Positions 1 through 7,656 of a stretch of 34,986 nucleotides of DNA are shown here, in pieces. Source of the DNA: Caryophanales bacterium (GTDB lineage Bacteria; Bacillota_I; Bacilli_A; RF39; UBA660); NCBI GenBank assembly GCA_016291995.1, contig JAEEZV010000022.1, forward strand, positions 1 to 34,986. Direction: 5' to 3'. Position 1 is the stretch's first letter, and each line of letters opens with the position of its first letter. The position numbers were made by a program, and so were the translations under genes. Below the pieces are notes generated by a model, which was given only the letters and a program-made list of their open reading frames with translations, did no database searches and had not been told where the DNA came from.

Positions 1-906
1 TACAATTTGTGATGTATCTCCATTCTTGATTGGTGTTGCACTCCAATTACCAAATGAACAACTTGGTGCTGATGTATCTACGCTATCAACTGTCACACTC
101 TTAGATACTGTATTTCCTTCACTATCTTTAAACCATACATAATATGTTCCAGATGTTGATGCTGTATATGTTAAATTATATATTCTTCCAGGTTCAGTTA
201 TTGTTTGCCAACTAGATGGTGTTCCAGTTGTTGCTGTTACTGCATAGTTTGTTATATCGTTTCTATTATTGACAACTGTTGCTGTAATTGTTTGATAGTA
301 AGCATTGATTTGTGTAATTTCAAATACATCTTCGATTCCTTCAGGTTGTGTAATTTCTGTCCATACTGTCGTATCTAATGTTTCACCTGATAATGCATCG
401 CTAGGATTTTCTGCTCTATCTAACCAAATCCATATCGTAAATTCTTTAACTGTTGTTAATACTTCGATATTCTGAAGTAACGTCAATGTATCACCAGCAT
501 TAGCTCCGATAAAGTTACCATTTGATAGTACCTGTCCTGGATTATCACTATTACCGCTAGTAACTACCCACTTAAGTGCTCTACTGTTTCTCATATTTGA
601 ACCAATTTGATTGACATCCATAAATATTGTGGCATATAAATCGATATTTGCTACATCGCTAGTTTTCTTAATTGAAATAGTTGAGTGTATTCCATCTGTA
701 TAAGTATCACCGATTTGGAAATCTCCAGAGAATACAGAATCTCCGTCATCATATTCGATATATTCAGATAAATCAGTTGCCGTATTAAAGACAATCCTTT
801 TCGGAGTCTCACTAGCCCATGACCAATATGCATAAGATCCAACTGCTGTTAAGATACCTAAAAATAAGACAATTATTGATAAATATATTGCTTTATTCTT
901 ACTCAT
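1..906 (-). CDS. Secreted TasA/camelysin-like protein with Ig-like C-terminal part (3' end outside window)
   Basis: The frame opens at ATG 906 and stays open to base 1, giving 302 residues; the C-terminus lies beyond the left edge. A Shine-Dalgarno GAGGTGA sits at 912-918, five bases before the ATG, which supports this start. Residues 6-25 are hydrophobic and run into SYAYWSW. This resembles the SipW-dependent-type signal of the TasA/camelysin family, in which the hydrophobic stretch ends in an aromatic-rich A-[YF]-[FW] motif. Residues about 35-170 look like the beta-rich TasA-type core. Residues about 200-302 look like Ig-like repeats, with the linker motif DTSAPSC at 277-283. The protein is probably exported and surface-displayed. 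Substrate or partner is unknown. It shares its N-terminal architecture with the gene at 10552-11808. I infer the family from the signal region and overall layout, not from a full-length match. Confidence 0.7.
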   Translation of the reverse strand, partial: MSKNKAIYLSIIVLFLGILTAVGSYAYWSWASETPKRIVFNTATDLSEYIEYDDGDSVFSGDFQIGDTYTDGIHSTISIKKTSDVANIDLYATIFMDVNQIGSNMRNSRALKWVVTSGNSDNPGQVLSNGNFIGANAGDTLTLLQNIEVLTTVKEFTIWIWLDRAENPSDALSGETLDTTVWTEITQPEGIEDVFEITQINAYYQTITATVVNNRNDITNYAVTATTGTPSSWQTITEPGRIYNLTYTASTSGTYYVWFKDSEGNTVSKSVTVDSVDTSAPSCSFGNWSATPIKNGDTSQIV

Positions 907-989
907 ATTAGTCACCTCACTTTATCTGTGGTCCCTCTCCCACGCTATATTTTATTATTTATATATTATATTATAATATATAAGCCATT

Positions 990-1028
990 AAAAAACAACA
1001 TCTTATTTAAGAAAAATGTTGTTTTTTT
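990..1028 (-). terminator. Rho-independent terminator behind lemA
   Basis: CAACAT at 996-1001 pairs with ATGTTG at 1016-1021, flanked by an A-run and a T-run, so the hairpin can work in either direction. On the minus strand it ends the DUF3137-lemA unit just after the lemA stop and separates it from the TasA-like gene. Confidence 0.75.
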
Positions 1029-1047
1029 ATATATTTTTTTATTTCAA

Positions 1048-1740
1048 TTATTCGTCTTTGTTTTCTAGTTTTGCTTCTTCTTCTTTTGCTTTAACTTCTG
1101 CTTCTCTTTCCATTTCTTTCATTTTAAGCTCTGAAGCTAACTTCTCTTCTTTAACAGAATTAAATGTTGGCCTTTCTTTTGCAGCCTCAGCAACTTTAAA
1201 TAATTCATATGGCTTTCCAAAGCCTAAAAGTCCAGCAAGAAGCATTGTTGGGAATGATGAAATAGCTCTATTAAAACTAGTAACGTTAGCATTGTATTGT
1301 TTTCTTGCTGCAGCTAATTCCTCTTCGCTAATTACTGTTTCTTTAGCAGTAAATACTGCCATTTCCTTTCCTAAATCCAATGTTGGATATGCTTCAGTTC
1401 TAAGTGATGGAGTTCTAACAATGAATGCATTAATATCATTTTCAGCAGCTACTTTAGAGTTAATAGTACCCTCTTCCATTGCTTTAGTAATACCGCTTCT
1501 TAATCTAGAAACTTCTTTGAATACATCACTTTCATGATCGTATGCTTGACTTACTTGTTCTAGTAAAGATTTCATCTTATCAAATCTTTTTTGCAAGTAA
1601 ACATCAATAGTACTGAACGACTTTTCAATTCTATGCTTTTTGCCATTTAAATTGTTATAAGTTAACATTACAAGTAGTAACACAATGACAATTATTACTA
1701 CTAGTGGATGACTTAGCATCCAATCAAATATTTTTTCCAT
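1048..1740 (-). CDS. lemA: LemA family membrane protein
   Basis: The 230-residue product has a single membrane segment at residues 12-28. An alpha-helical LemA domain follows at about 30-195, containing the region RLRSGITKAMEEGTINSK. The C-terminus (about 195-230) is a Lys/Glu-rich tail that probably forms a coiled coil. LemA proteins are small N-terminally anchored helical proteins, widespread in bacteria, with no settled biochemical role. The start is supported by the Shine-Dalgarno AGAGGA a few bases upstream. That site lies inside the end of the DUF3137 gene, and the two reading frames overlap by 17 bases, so translation is probably coupled. LemA and DUF3137 genes are often neighbours, and here they form a two-gene unit ended by the hairpin at 990-1028. 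Confidence 0.9.
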   Translation of the reverse strand: MEKIFDWMLSHPLVVIIVIVLLLVMLTYNNLNGKKHRIEKSFSTIDVYLQKRFDKMKSLLEQVSQAYDHESDVFKEVSRLRSGITKAMEEGTINSKVAAENDINAFIVRTPSLRTEAYPTLDLGKEMAVFTAKETVISEEELAAARKQYNANVTSFNRAISSFPTMLLAGLLGFGKPYELFKVAEAAKERPTFNSVKEEKLASELKMKEMEREAEVKAKEEEAKLENKDE

Positions 1741-3178
1741 AATATTCCTCTCTTCCTAAATTTATTTCAAAGCTTTTTGATTCTTCAAAAATAGCTTCGA
1801 TTTCTTCTTTATATTTCTTTTTAAATTCATCATAAAAAGACACTGATATCTCCAAATCTGTTGTTTGGAATGACTTCATAAGCTCAAAATTCTCTACTTT
1901 CATACTTTCTCTATGTAGATATGCTCTCATCAAATTATCAAAATATAAAATAAAGAATAATTTTTCAGCAGGTGGAAACATCTTATACAACATAAAATCA
2001 TTTGCTTTAGCACTTCCTGGTAATGGAAGTTTAAATAATTTTATATAGTCACGATATTTTGTTTTCCAAGAAAATTTATCTCCCGATTTCATCTTCTGAT
2101 AACTACTTTTAGACATATTAACATTAAAGTTTAACATCGTATCGGTTATAGTCATATTAAAAGTATTGTATCTCTTTCTTAAAAACAACAATTGTTCTTC
2201 AAACATAGGAGTAATAATCATTTGAATTCTTTGCATCAAATCATCGATATCACCAAATGAATTTGTGCCTTCAATAAAACAATCAAAAGCCTTGTTTAAT
2301 TCTTCACTATTAAACATGAATTCTTTATCACTTTGATGAATCGATTGAAGTGTATCTTCGGTAAATGCTGAAAAGGCACTTTCGTCGTCTCTTATCTTTA
2401 TAATTGCACCCTTCAAAAAGTCAAAACTTTGCCCATAATTAAGGGTAATACTAAATCCATCAAATACTTTTTTAGTGGTTGTTGTAACGTTACCATTCTT
2501 GTCTCTTGATTCGATATCTTTTTCCATTTCCATGTTATAAACATTACCACTCATTTTGTCATTTTGAAATGCTAAATGATTACTTGTCTTATACCTATCA
2601 AATCTAAATTTAACTAAATTTTGAACAATTTCTTTGGTTAAATCTATACTTGCTCCATTATATGTAACCGTATATCCAGGAAGTATACTAAAAATTAGAT
2701 CATACACTTTTTCTTTATAAAACTCTCCATAAGTTTGACCTTTCATAAGTATCTTGGAAACAACAAGCATTAAAACCATAAGAATAATAAATACAATTAC
2801 CGCTACAGGTATACTTTTCACAAGTAAATATAAAAGCGCAGTTATAAATAGTATTATTCCAAAAGCAATTTTAGAAAAATTATCAATTTTCTTTTGATAT
2901 TTTTTTGCTACGAATGCGTATTTAACAAATGTTTTATAATTAGCACTCATAAAAATATTATCGAAGTATTTAATTGGTTCATTAGCGATAATAAATTCAT
3001 TATTGACGTCTCCATCATTTGATACTTGAGGATTCATCCCATTAGAATTTAGCTTTATGTCATATGTTAATTTATCAAACCATTTATTAGCTTCAATTAT
3101 GGCTGCTTCTCTTTTTTTTCTTAAGGCGACGATAAACGGAAATGTTTTTTCTAAAAATTTGGTTAGTTTATCTCCCAT
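1724..3178 (-). CDS. DUF3137 membrane protein
   Basis: This 484-residue protein has a basic N-terminal part and two closely spaced membrane segments (about 103-121 and 123-142). A long soluble C-terminal domain follows. The layout and LemA neighbour match DUF3137 proteins, whose function is not known. The Shine-Dalgarno AGGAGGTGAG lies at 3194-3203, about 15 bases before ATG 3178, which is longer than usual. The frame is closed upstream by a TGA inside that same site and contains no alternative start, so the ATG is kept. A possible -10 (TATACT) lies near 3215-3222. The product probably sits in the cytoplasmic membrane and works with LemA; that is inference from gene order. Confidence 0.8.
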   Translation of the reverse strand: MGDKLTKFLEKTFPFIVALRKKREAAIIEANKWFDKLTYDIKLNSNGMNPQVSNDGDVNNEFIIANEPIKYFDNIFMSANYKTFVKYAFVAKKYQKKIDNFSKIAFGIILFITALLYLLVKSIPVAVIVFIILMVLMLVVSKILMKGQTYGEFYKEKVYDLIFSILPGYTVTYNGASIDLTKEIVQNLVKFRFDRYKTSNHLAFQNDKMSGNVYNMEMEKDIESRDKNGNVTTTTKKVFDGFSITLNYGQSFDFLKGAIIKIRDDESAFSAFTEDTLQSIHQSDKEFMFNSEELNKAFDCFIEGTNSFGDIDDLMQRIQMIITPMFEEQLLFLRKRYNTFNMTITDTMLNFNVNMSKSSYQKMKSGDKFSWKTKYRDYIKLFKLPLPGSAKANDFMLYKMFPPAEKLFFILYFDNLMRAYLHRESMKVENFELMKSFQTTDLEISVSFYDEFKKKYKEEIEAIFEESKSFEINLGREEYYGKNI

Positions 3179-3225
3179 ACTTTTACGATTATCTCACCTC
3201 CTAGCATATACATTTTAAGTATAGC

Positions 3226-3262
3226 AAAAAAAATAAAATAAATCTACAACATAGATTTATTT
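3226..3262 (-). terminator. Terminator of the tyrS-folD operon, overlapping the last stop codon
   Basis: TAAATCTA at 3239-3246 pairs with TAGATTTA at 3252-3259 around a five-base loop. On the minus strand the stem is followed by a T-rich tract (complement of 3226-3238). The right arm contains the stop codon of the CmpB-type gene. Confidence 0.85.
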
Positions 3263-3913
3263 TTTGCTTCTTTTTGAAATAATTGTTTTAAAGTCTGGAA
3301 AAGATTCAACCAGTCTCTTTGTAAGTAATGAATGACTATGCAAGTATTCTTTAATTTTCTTATTTATCTTTTCCGTATCATCCTTAAATTTAGTAATACT
3401 ATAGTCTTTTACCTTGAGAATGACAAATGTTGATATTATTAAATCTACCAAAAAGATTACCATTAAAATAATACCAATAACAGTGACATTGGGTCCTAAA
3501 AATGATAGTAACTTTTCAAGTGCTGGATTAAGAACATACATAATAAATATGCCGCCTAATCCAAATGGGATTGTTGTCTCAAGACAAATTCTACCATTGA
3601 TATTAAACTTCATATTACTGTAGTCCCACCATCTAGCATTAAAAAGTTTTTCCATTAAAAAACTAGTCAAATATTCAAGCACCATACATATAAAACTTGC
3701 CATTACAAAAACAGTTAGATAATCTTTACTATATTTATTTAGAAAATAGACAATAAGAAGTACCCCAACACCATATATTGGACAATATGGTCCAATTAAG
3801 AAACCTCTATTGATAAACTTCTTCTCTACGAATAATCCATATATAACTTCTAGTATCCAGCCTAAAAAAGCATAAATAATAAACAGTATAAATAATCTGC
3901 AAATATCTTGCAT
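3257..3913 (-). CDS. CmpB-type putative ABC-transporter-like membrane protein (PF06541 family)
   Basis: The 218-residue product is strongly hydrophobic with about five membrane segments. It carries the family hallmarks FLGWILEVIY near the N-terminus, NRGFLIGPYCPIYGVG soon after, WWDYSNMKFN in the middle and GRICLETTIPFG following it. This family is annotated as a putative ABC-transporter type IV membrane protein, but transport has not been demonstrated for most members. It is the last gene of the T-box operon and starts two bases after the folD stop. Its Shine-Dalgarno AAAGGAGAG is formed by the last folD codons (Lys-Gly-Glu-stop), suggesting coupled translation. There is no partner ATPase next to it, so a role as a classical importer is uncertain. 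Confidence 0.8.
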   Translation of the reverse strand: MQDICRLFILFIIYAFLGWILEVIYGLFVEKKFINRGFLIGPYCPIYGVGVLLIVYFLNKYSKDYLTVFVMASFICMVLEYLTSFLMEKLFNARWWDYSNMKFNINGRICLETTIPFGLGGIFIMYVLNPALEKLLSFLGPNVTVIGIILMVIFLVDLIISTFVILKVKDYSITKFKDDTEKINKKIKEYLHSHSLLTKRLVESFPDFKTIISKRSKK

Positions 3914-3915
3914 GT

Positions 3916-4752
3916 CTACTCTCCTTTTTGTAGATAATATGCCTTTAAAACATTTTTAGCTAGCATTGCAACCGTCATCGGTCCTACGCCACCAGGAACA
4001 GGTGTTATATATTTTGCTTTTTCTTTAACATTTTCAAAATCTACATCACCGCATAATCCTTCAGCCAGTCTACTTATCCCTACATCTATAACAATAGCAC
4101 CTTTTCTTACCATATCTTTAGTAACTAATTTAGGTTTTCCTACTGTTACAACTAGCAAGTCAGCTTTTAAAGTATGTTTCTTTAAATCCTTTGTTTTAGA
4201 GTGGCAGATAGTTACCGTAGCTCCTGCATTTGTAAGCATTGTTCCCATTGGTTTGCCTACAAGATTGCTTCTTCCTACCACTACAGCATTCATACCTTCT
4301 AGTTTTATGTTATATCTTCTTAATAGTTCCATGACCCCATATGGCGTACAAGAAAACAAAGCATCCTTATTATGGAATAATTTACCCGCATTAATATCGG
4401 ATAATCCATCGACATCTTTGTATTCAGATACTGCATTTTGTACTTTTGATGTATCTATATGATCTGGAACTGGCATTTGTACTAAAATGCCAGTTACAGA
4501 CTTATCTTTATTTAATTCATCAATTTTAGACAATAAACATTCTTCCGTAATATCTTCAGGAAATTTCAAATGCGTATAATCATACCCAATATATTCACAC
4601 ATTTTAGCTTTCTGTTTTATATAAACATTACTTGCTTCATTATTACCTACTTGGATAACTACAAGATGAGGTTTATTCTTAAGTTTGCTAACCTCTTCCT
4701 TTAACTCATCTAGAATCTCTTGTTTTATTTTTTTACCATCTAAAATCTTCAT
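3916..4752 (-). CDS. folD: Bifunctional methylene-tetrahydrofolate dehydrogenase/cyclohydrolase FolD
   Basis: FolD interconverts 5,10-methylene-THF, methenyl-THF and 10-formyl-THF in the cytoplasm, feeding purine and formyl-Met-tRNA synthesis. The 278-residue length is normal. The catalytic region SNVYIKQKAKMC (residues 41-52) carries the conserved Tyr44 and Lys48. The first FolD signature is followed by TGILVQMPVP and KDVDGLS. The NADP-binding half includes VVVGRSNLVGKP, and the C-terminal signature PGGVGPMTVA is intact. The gene starts seven bases after the acyltransferase-like gene and ends two bases before the CmpB-type gene, so it is an internal gene of the tyrosine T-box operon. All key residues that I can see are present. 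Its Shine-Dalgarno is weak (GAAAGTAG region), so it may rely on coupling. Confidence 0.96.
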   Translation of the reverse strand: MKILDGKKIKQEILDELKEEVSKLKNKPHLVVIQVGNNEASNVYIKQKAKMCEYIGYDYTHLKFPEDITEECLLSKIDELNKDKSVTGILVQMPVPDHIDTSKVQNAVSEYKDVDGLSDINAGKLFHNKDALFSCTPYGVMELLRRYNIKLEGMNAVVVGRSNLVGKPMGTMLTNAGATVTICHSKTKDLKKHTLKADLLVVTVGKPKLVTKDMVRKGAIVIDVGISRLAEGLCGDVDFENVKEKAKYITPVPGGVGPMTVAMLAKNVLKAYYLQKGE

Positions 4753-4759
4753 ATAAACA

Positions 4760-5611
4760 CTACTTTCTATTTTCAGGATATTTTACTTTTTCACCAGCCG
4801 GTTTCATCATTAATTCTGGTGTATCAAAAATATATTCAATTAATTTTAAAGCTTTACAGAAATAAAATCCATCGGCAATTCTCTCATCGATAGTAGCTCC
4901 CATTTCCATATAGTATCTACCATTCTCTTCTTGCTTTATTTCACCAAAAGTAATTAGTGAAGAAGAAGTACCAAAATTAGTTAAATTATGATAAATTGCT
5001 CCCACTTTAAAACTACCAATATTAGATAATATTGCTGTTGAATAATATAAATTATCTTCCGTAACACTCTTAGGAAGCCATCCATGCTTATCAAGCCATT
5101 TAAGTAGTCCTACGACAAACACTCTAAGTGGTTTAGGCAATTTTCCAATTACATCAGCTGCTCCATTAGCATTACCTTTACCATCTAGTTTCTTTTGTCT
5201 AATTGTATCAACTTTTTCTTTTGTTTTTCTTGAAATATCAACAAGTGTATCCTCAGGATCTATTTTAATATTCATAAGTGCTTCCATAGAATCGTCATCA
5301 AATTCTACCTTAATTGTCTGTGCTAATTCAACTGTATTATGCATATACATTGTTCTATTAGCAATAAATCTATTCATGTATGGTCTACTATAAACAGTTT
5401 TTCCCATTACACAAACAAGGCCATGATAATATGTTAATCCTTCTATCTCCTTTTTCTTTTTATCCATGAACTTAACAAAATTAGTCATATCAATTTTACT
5501 ATTCATATAAACTACTGAATCACATCTATTTGGTTTAAAATCAATTAAAATATTTTGTGTTCCATGAATATCCTTTACTCTTTTTCCGTCTCTTCTATCT
5601 CCCCAAGCCAT
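4760..5611 (-). CDS. E2/chloramphenicol-acetyltransferase-fold protein lacking the catalytic histidine
   Basis: The 283-residue protein resembles the catalytic domain of 2-oxoacid dehydrogenase E2 acyltransferases and CAT-like enzymes. The E2 active-site motif DHRxxDG appears near the C-terminus as DERIADG (residues 242-248), so the catalytic His is replaced by Glu243. Other fold features remain, such as the AILSNIGSFKVGAIYHNL strand region (193-210). There is no lipoyl or peripheral-subunit-binding domain and no E1/E3 gene nearby, so it is not part of a dehydrogenase complex. It may be a degenerate or repurposed acyltransferase; the substrate is unknown. Its strong Shine-Dalgarno AAGGAGGT is formed by the last codons of tyrS, and the gene starts five bases after tyrS ends, indicating coupled expression in the T-box operon. 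Confidence 0.75.
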   Translation of the reverse strand: MAWGDRRDGKRVKDIHGTQNILIDFKPNRCDSVVYMNSKIDMTNFVKFMDKKKKEIEGLTYYHGLVCVMGKTVYSRPYMNRFIANRTMYMHNTVELAQTIKVEFDDDSMEALMNIKIDPEDTLVDISRKTKEKVDTIRQKKLDGKGNANGAADVIGKLPKPLRVFVVGLLKWLDKHGWLPKSVTEDNLYYSTAILSNIGSFKVGAIYHNLTNFGTSSSLITFGEIKQEENGRYYMEMGATIDERIADGFYFCKALKLIEYIFDTPELMMKPAGEKVKYPENRK

Positions 5612-5616
5612 AATTA

Positions 5617-6846
5617 CTATACCTCCTTACATCCTACGTAATAATTTTTCTTACCACGTCTTACTATTAAGTAATTATCATTTAAAAAGTCTTTATCTAT
5701 TATTACATAATCCACATCAGTAATTTTATTACCACTAATACTAATTGCATTACCAGTAACAAATTCTCTAGCTTCTCTCTTGCTAGAACATACTCCCATA
5801 TCGATAAGAGTATCCAATATATTCTTTCCAGCCGTTACTTTTATTTTATTGTAACCGCGGAATAATTCCTCTAATTCTCTACTTCCTAAATTAGTAAATT
5901 TACCAGTAAACAATGCCTCGCTCATCATTACTGCTTTGTTGTATTCTTCTTCGCCATGTAAGTCAGTTATGATTTCTCTAGCCAAAGCTCTATGTGCTTC
6001 CCTTAATTCTGGATTAGCTGCATTCTTAGCCTCTAACTCTTCAATATCTTCTTTTGATAAGAAAGTTAATTGTTTTAAATAACTAATGATCATACTATCT
6101 TCAAGATTAATTAGATACTGATATAACTCATAACTACTAGTTTTATTCTTATCTAACCATAAAGCATTACCTTCAGTCTTACCAAATTTTACTCCATTAG
6201 AATCTGTCACAAGTGGCATAACCAATCCATAAGCCGTCTTATCTAGTTTCTTTCTAATAAGTTCAATTCCAGAAGTAATATTACCCCACTGGTCAGATCC
6301 TGCTACTTGAAGAGTACAATTCCTTGTCTCGTATAAATGCATGAAATCTAGTGCCTGTAATATCATATATGAAAATTCAGCAAATGTTATACCACTTTCT
6401 AACCTTGATTTTACTTTATCTTTAGCTAACATATAATTAATATTAAAATATTTCCCATAGTCTCTTAAAAAATCTACCACATTGATATCTTTAATCCAAT
6501 CATAGTTATTTACTACTTCAAAACCAAATATTTCTTTAGCTTGTCTAGCAAGTTCATGGTAATTATGCTCTACCTCTTCCTTACTAATCATTGGTCTTTC
6601 TGCCGTAGGTTTAGGATCCCCAATAAGACCTGTTGCTCCACCTACCAATAAAATTGGCTTATGGCCATATTTAGCAAGTCTCTTACTTATCAAAAATGAT
6701 GAATAATGGCCAATATGCATCGAATCAGCAGTTGGATCAGTTCCAATATAAAATGTTAGCTTATCATTATTTAATTTATCAATTAATGATTCATCACTAA
6801 TATCTTGTATTAAACCTCTCCATTTTAAATCTTCATAACAATTCAT
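5617..6846 (-). CDS. tyrS: Tyrosyl-tRNA synthetase
   Basis: This class I synthetase charges tRNA-Tyr in the cytoplasm. The 409 residues match the usual length. The HIGH motif is present as HIGH at residues 44-47, within TDPTADSMHIGHY. The tyrosine-binding region YMILQALDF and the QVAGSDQWGN segment are intact. The KMSKS loop appears as KFGKT at 220-224, the form usual for bacterial TyrRS. A C-terminal S4 RNA-binding domain spans about 345-405. It is the first gene of a four-gene operon (tyrS, acyltransferase-like, folD, CmpB-type). A tyrosine T-box in the 235-base leader should switch on transcription when uncharged tRNA-Tyr accumulates. The start follows the Shine-Dalgarno AGGGAGTGA just after the leader terminator. 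Confidence 0.97.
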   Translation of the reverse strand: MNCYEDLKWRGLIQDISDESLIDKLNNDKLTFYIGTDPTADSMHIGHYSSFLISKRLAKYGHKPILLVGGATGLIGDPKPTAERPMISKEEVEHNYHELARQAKEIFGFEVVNNYDWIKDINVVDFLRDYGKYFNINYMLAKDKVKSRLESGITFAEFSYMILQALDFMHLYETRNCTLQVAGSDQWGNITSGIELIRKKLDKTAYGLVMPLVTDSNGVKFGKTEGNALWLDKNKTSSYELYQYLINLEDSMIISYLKQLTFLSKEDIEELEAKNAANPELREAHRALAREIITDLHGEEEYNKAVMMSEALFTGKFTNLGSRELEELFRGYNKIKVTAGKNILDTLIDMGVCSSKREAREFVTGNAISISGNKITDVDYVIIDKDFLNDNYLIVRRGKKNYYVGCKEV

Positions 6847-6861
6847 AATATCACTCCCTAT

Positions 6862-7043
6862 AAAAAAAGATGGTATCCCTATATAAAAGGAGTCAATATG
6901 ACGGTACCATCCTTTAGTTTACTTAATTTAATAACGGTATTACCGATTAGCTATAAATGGGTAATTCATAATTAAAAGTATGCTAATTCTCACCAAACAT
7001 TAACTCTCTTAAAGTACTTATAACTACTACTCTTTCATTTAAA
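6862..7043 (-). promoter_or_regulatory. Tyrosine T-box riboswitch with terminator and antiterminator
   Basis: On the minus strand the T-box AGGATGGTACCGTC lies at 6913-6900. The antiterminator is clear: AAAGGA (6915-6910) pairs with TCCTTT (6891-6886) and GTCA (6902-6899) with TGAC (6895-6892), leaving the bulge TGGTACC. Its UGGU is complementary to the ACCA end of a tRNA with discriminator A, as in tRNA-Tyr. The competing terminator pairs GATGGTA (6911-6905) with TACCATC (6875-6869), followed by seven T (6868-6862). Upstream, AAGAGAGTT and TTTGGTGAGAA resemble conserved Stem I elements. A UAC tyrosine codon at 6963-6961, within GAATTACCCATT, is the likely specifier. It controls tyrS and the three genes behind it. 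Confidence 0.93.
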
Positions 7044-7049
7044 ATACTA

Positions 7050-7077
7050 ATTATATCAACATATCTAATTATATCAA
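7050..7077 (-). promoter_or_regulatory. Promoter of the tyrS T-box operon
   Basis: TTGATA (7077-7072) and TATAAT (7055-7050) are separated by 16 bases, placing transcription start near 7043 and giving a leader of about 195 bases. The 13-base word TTGATATAATTAG occurs twice here, so the upstream copy contributes the -35 and the downstream copy the -10. Confidence 0.75.
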
Positions 7078-7082
7078 AAAAA

Positions 7083-7649
7083 TTAATCTATGACAATATT
7101 TTTTAACTTTATCATCATTTCAGGCTTACCCATATTTAATTCTTCAGATACATCAAGTCCCATATTATCAATAAATTTTTGAATATCCATTTTTATATCT
7201 TTTACAGATACATCTAAATCTGTACAGTATTCTACTTCCATAAAGATACCTAAATCTTTAACATTTTCTAAAACAATCTCATAATCATTATATTTATATT
7301 TTTCTTTAGTATTATCTATTTCTAATAACTTTTTAAAACCTAAATGTTTAAAAATTTCACGAATAGCATCGATATCATCTATAAGTGATTCATATTCATT
7401 TGAATATAACCATTTATCATTCTCAAAAACATCATCTTTATAAGTAATATAATATTTACCACTACTATTTCTAATTCTTAAACATTCATTAATTTCACCT
7501 TTATTATTAGGTTTTAGATTATCTCTTTTTGGATCGTAATAGTATTCATCTATTACTCTAGATACCCCAAGATATTCAAACTCTTTAAACTTATCTTTAA
7601 TCTCATCTAAGTTTTCATTTACTCTAACTAGTATTTCTATCTCTTTCAT
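7083..7649 (-). CDS. CYTH domain protein (class IV adenylate cyclase CyaB/thiamine-triphosphatase-like)
   Basis: The 188-residue product has the CYTH layout. It starts with alternating Glu residues in the first strand (KEIEILVRV, residues 2-10). The strand containing DEYYYDP, the ECLRIRNSSGKYYITYK strands and the late strands with EIVLENVKDLG and FMEVEY follow. CYTH proteins bind triphosphates in a beta-tunnel using acidic and basic residues and act as adenylate cyclases, thiamine triphosphatases or tripolyphosphatases; which applies here is unknown. The first motif lacks the final Lys of the usual ExExK. The gene begins seven bases after whiA stops; the Shine-Dalgarno AATAGGTGAG overlaps the whiA stop codon. 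No clear terminator separates it from the tyrS promoter. Confidence 0.75.
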   Translation of the reverse strand: MKEIEILVRVNENLDEIKDKFKEFEYLGVSRVIDEYYYDPKRDNLKPNNKGEINECLRIRNSSGKYYITYKDDVFENDKWLYSNEYESLIDDIDAIREIFKHLGFKKLLEIDNTKEKYKYNDYEIVLENVKDLGIFMEVEYCTDLDVSVKDIKMDIQKFIDNMGLDVSEELNMGKPEMMIKLKNIVID

Positions 7650-7656
7650 AACTCAC

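Noticed and set aside
1016-1537. Plus-strand reading frame of 173 codons opposite lemA
   Set aside because: It lies antisense to a clear LemA gene, has low-complexity Ser/Leu-rich composition and no proper ribosome site.
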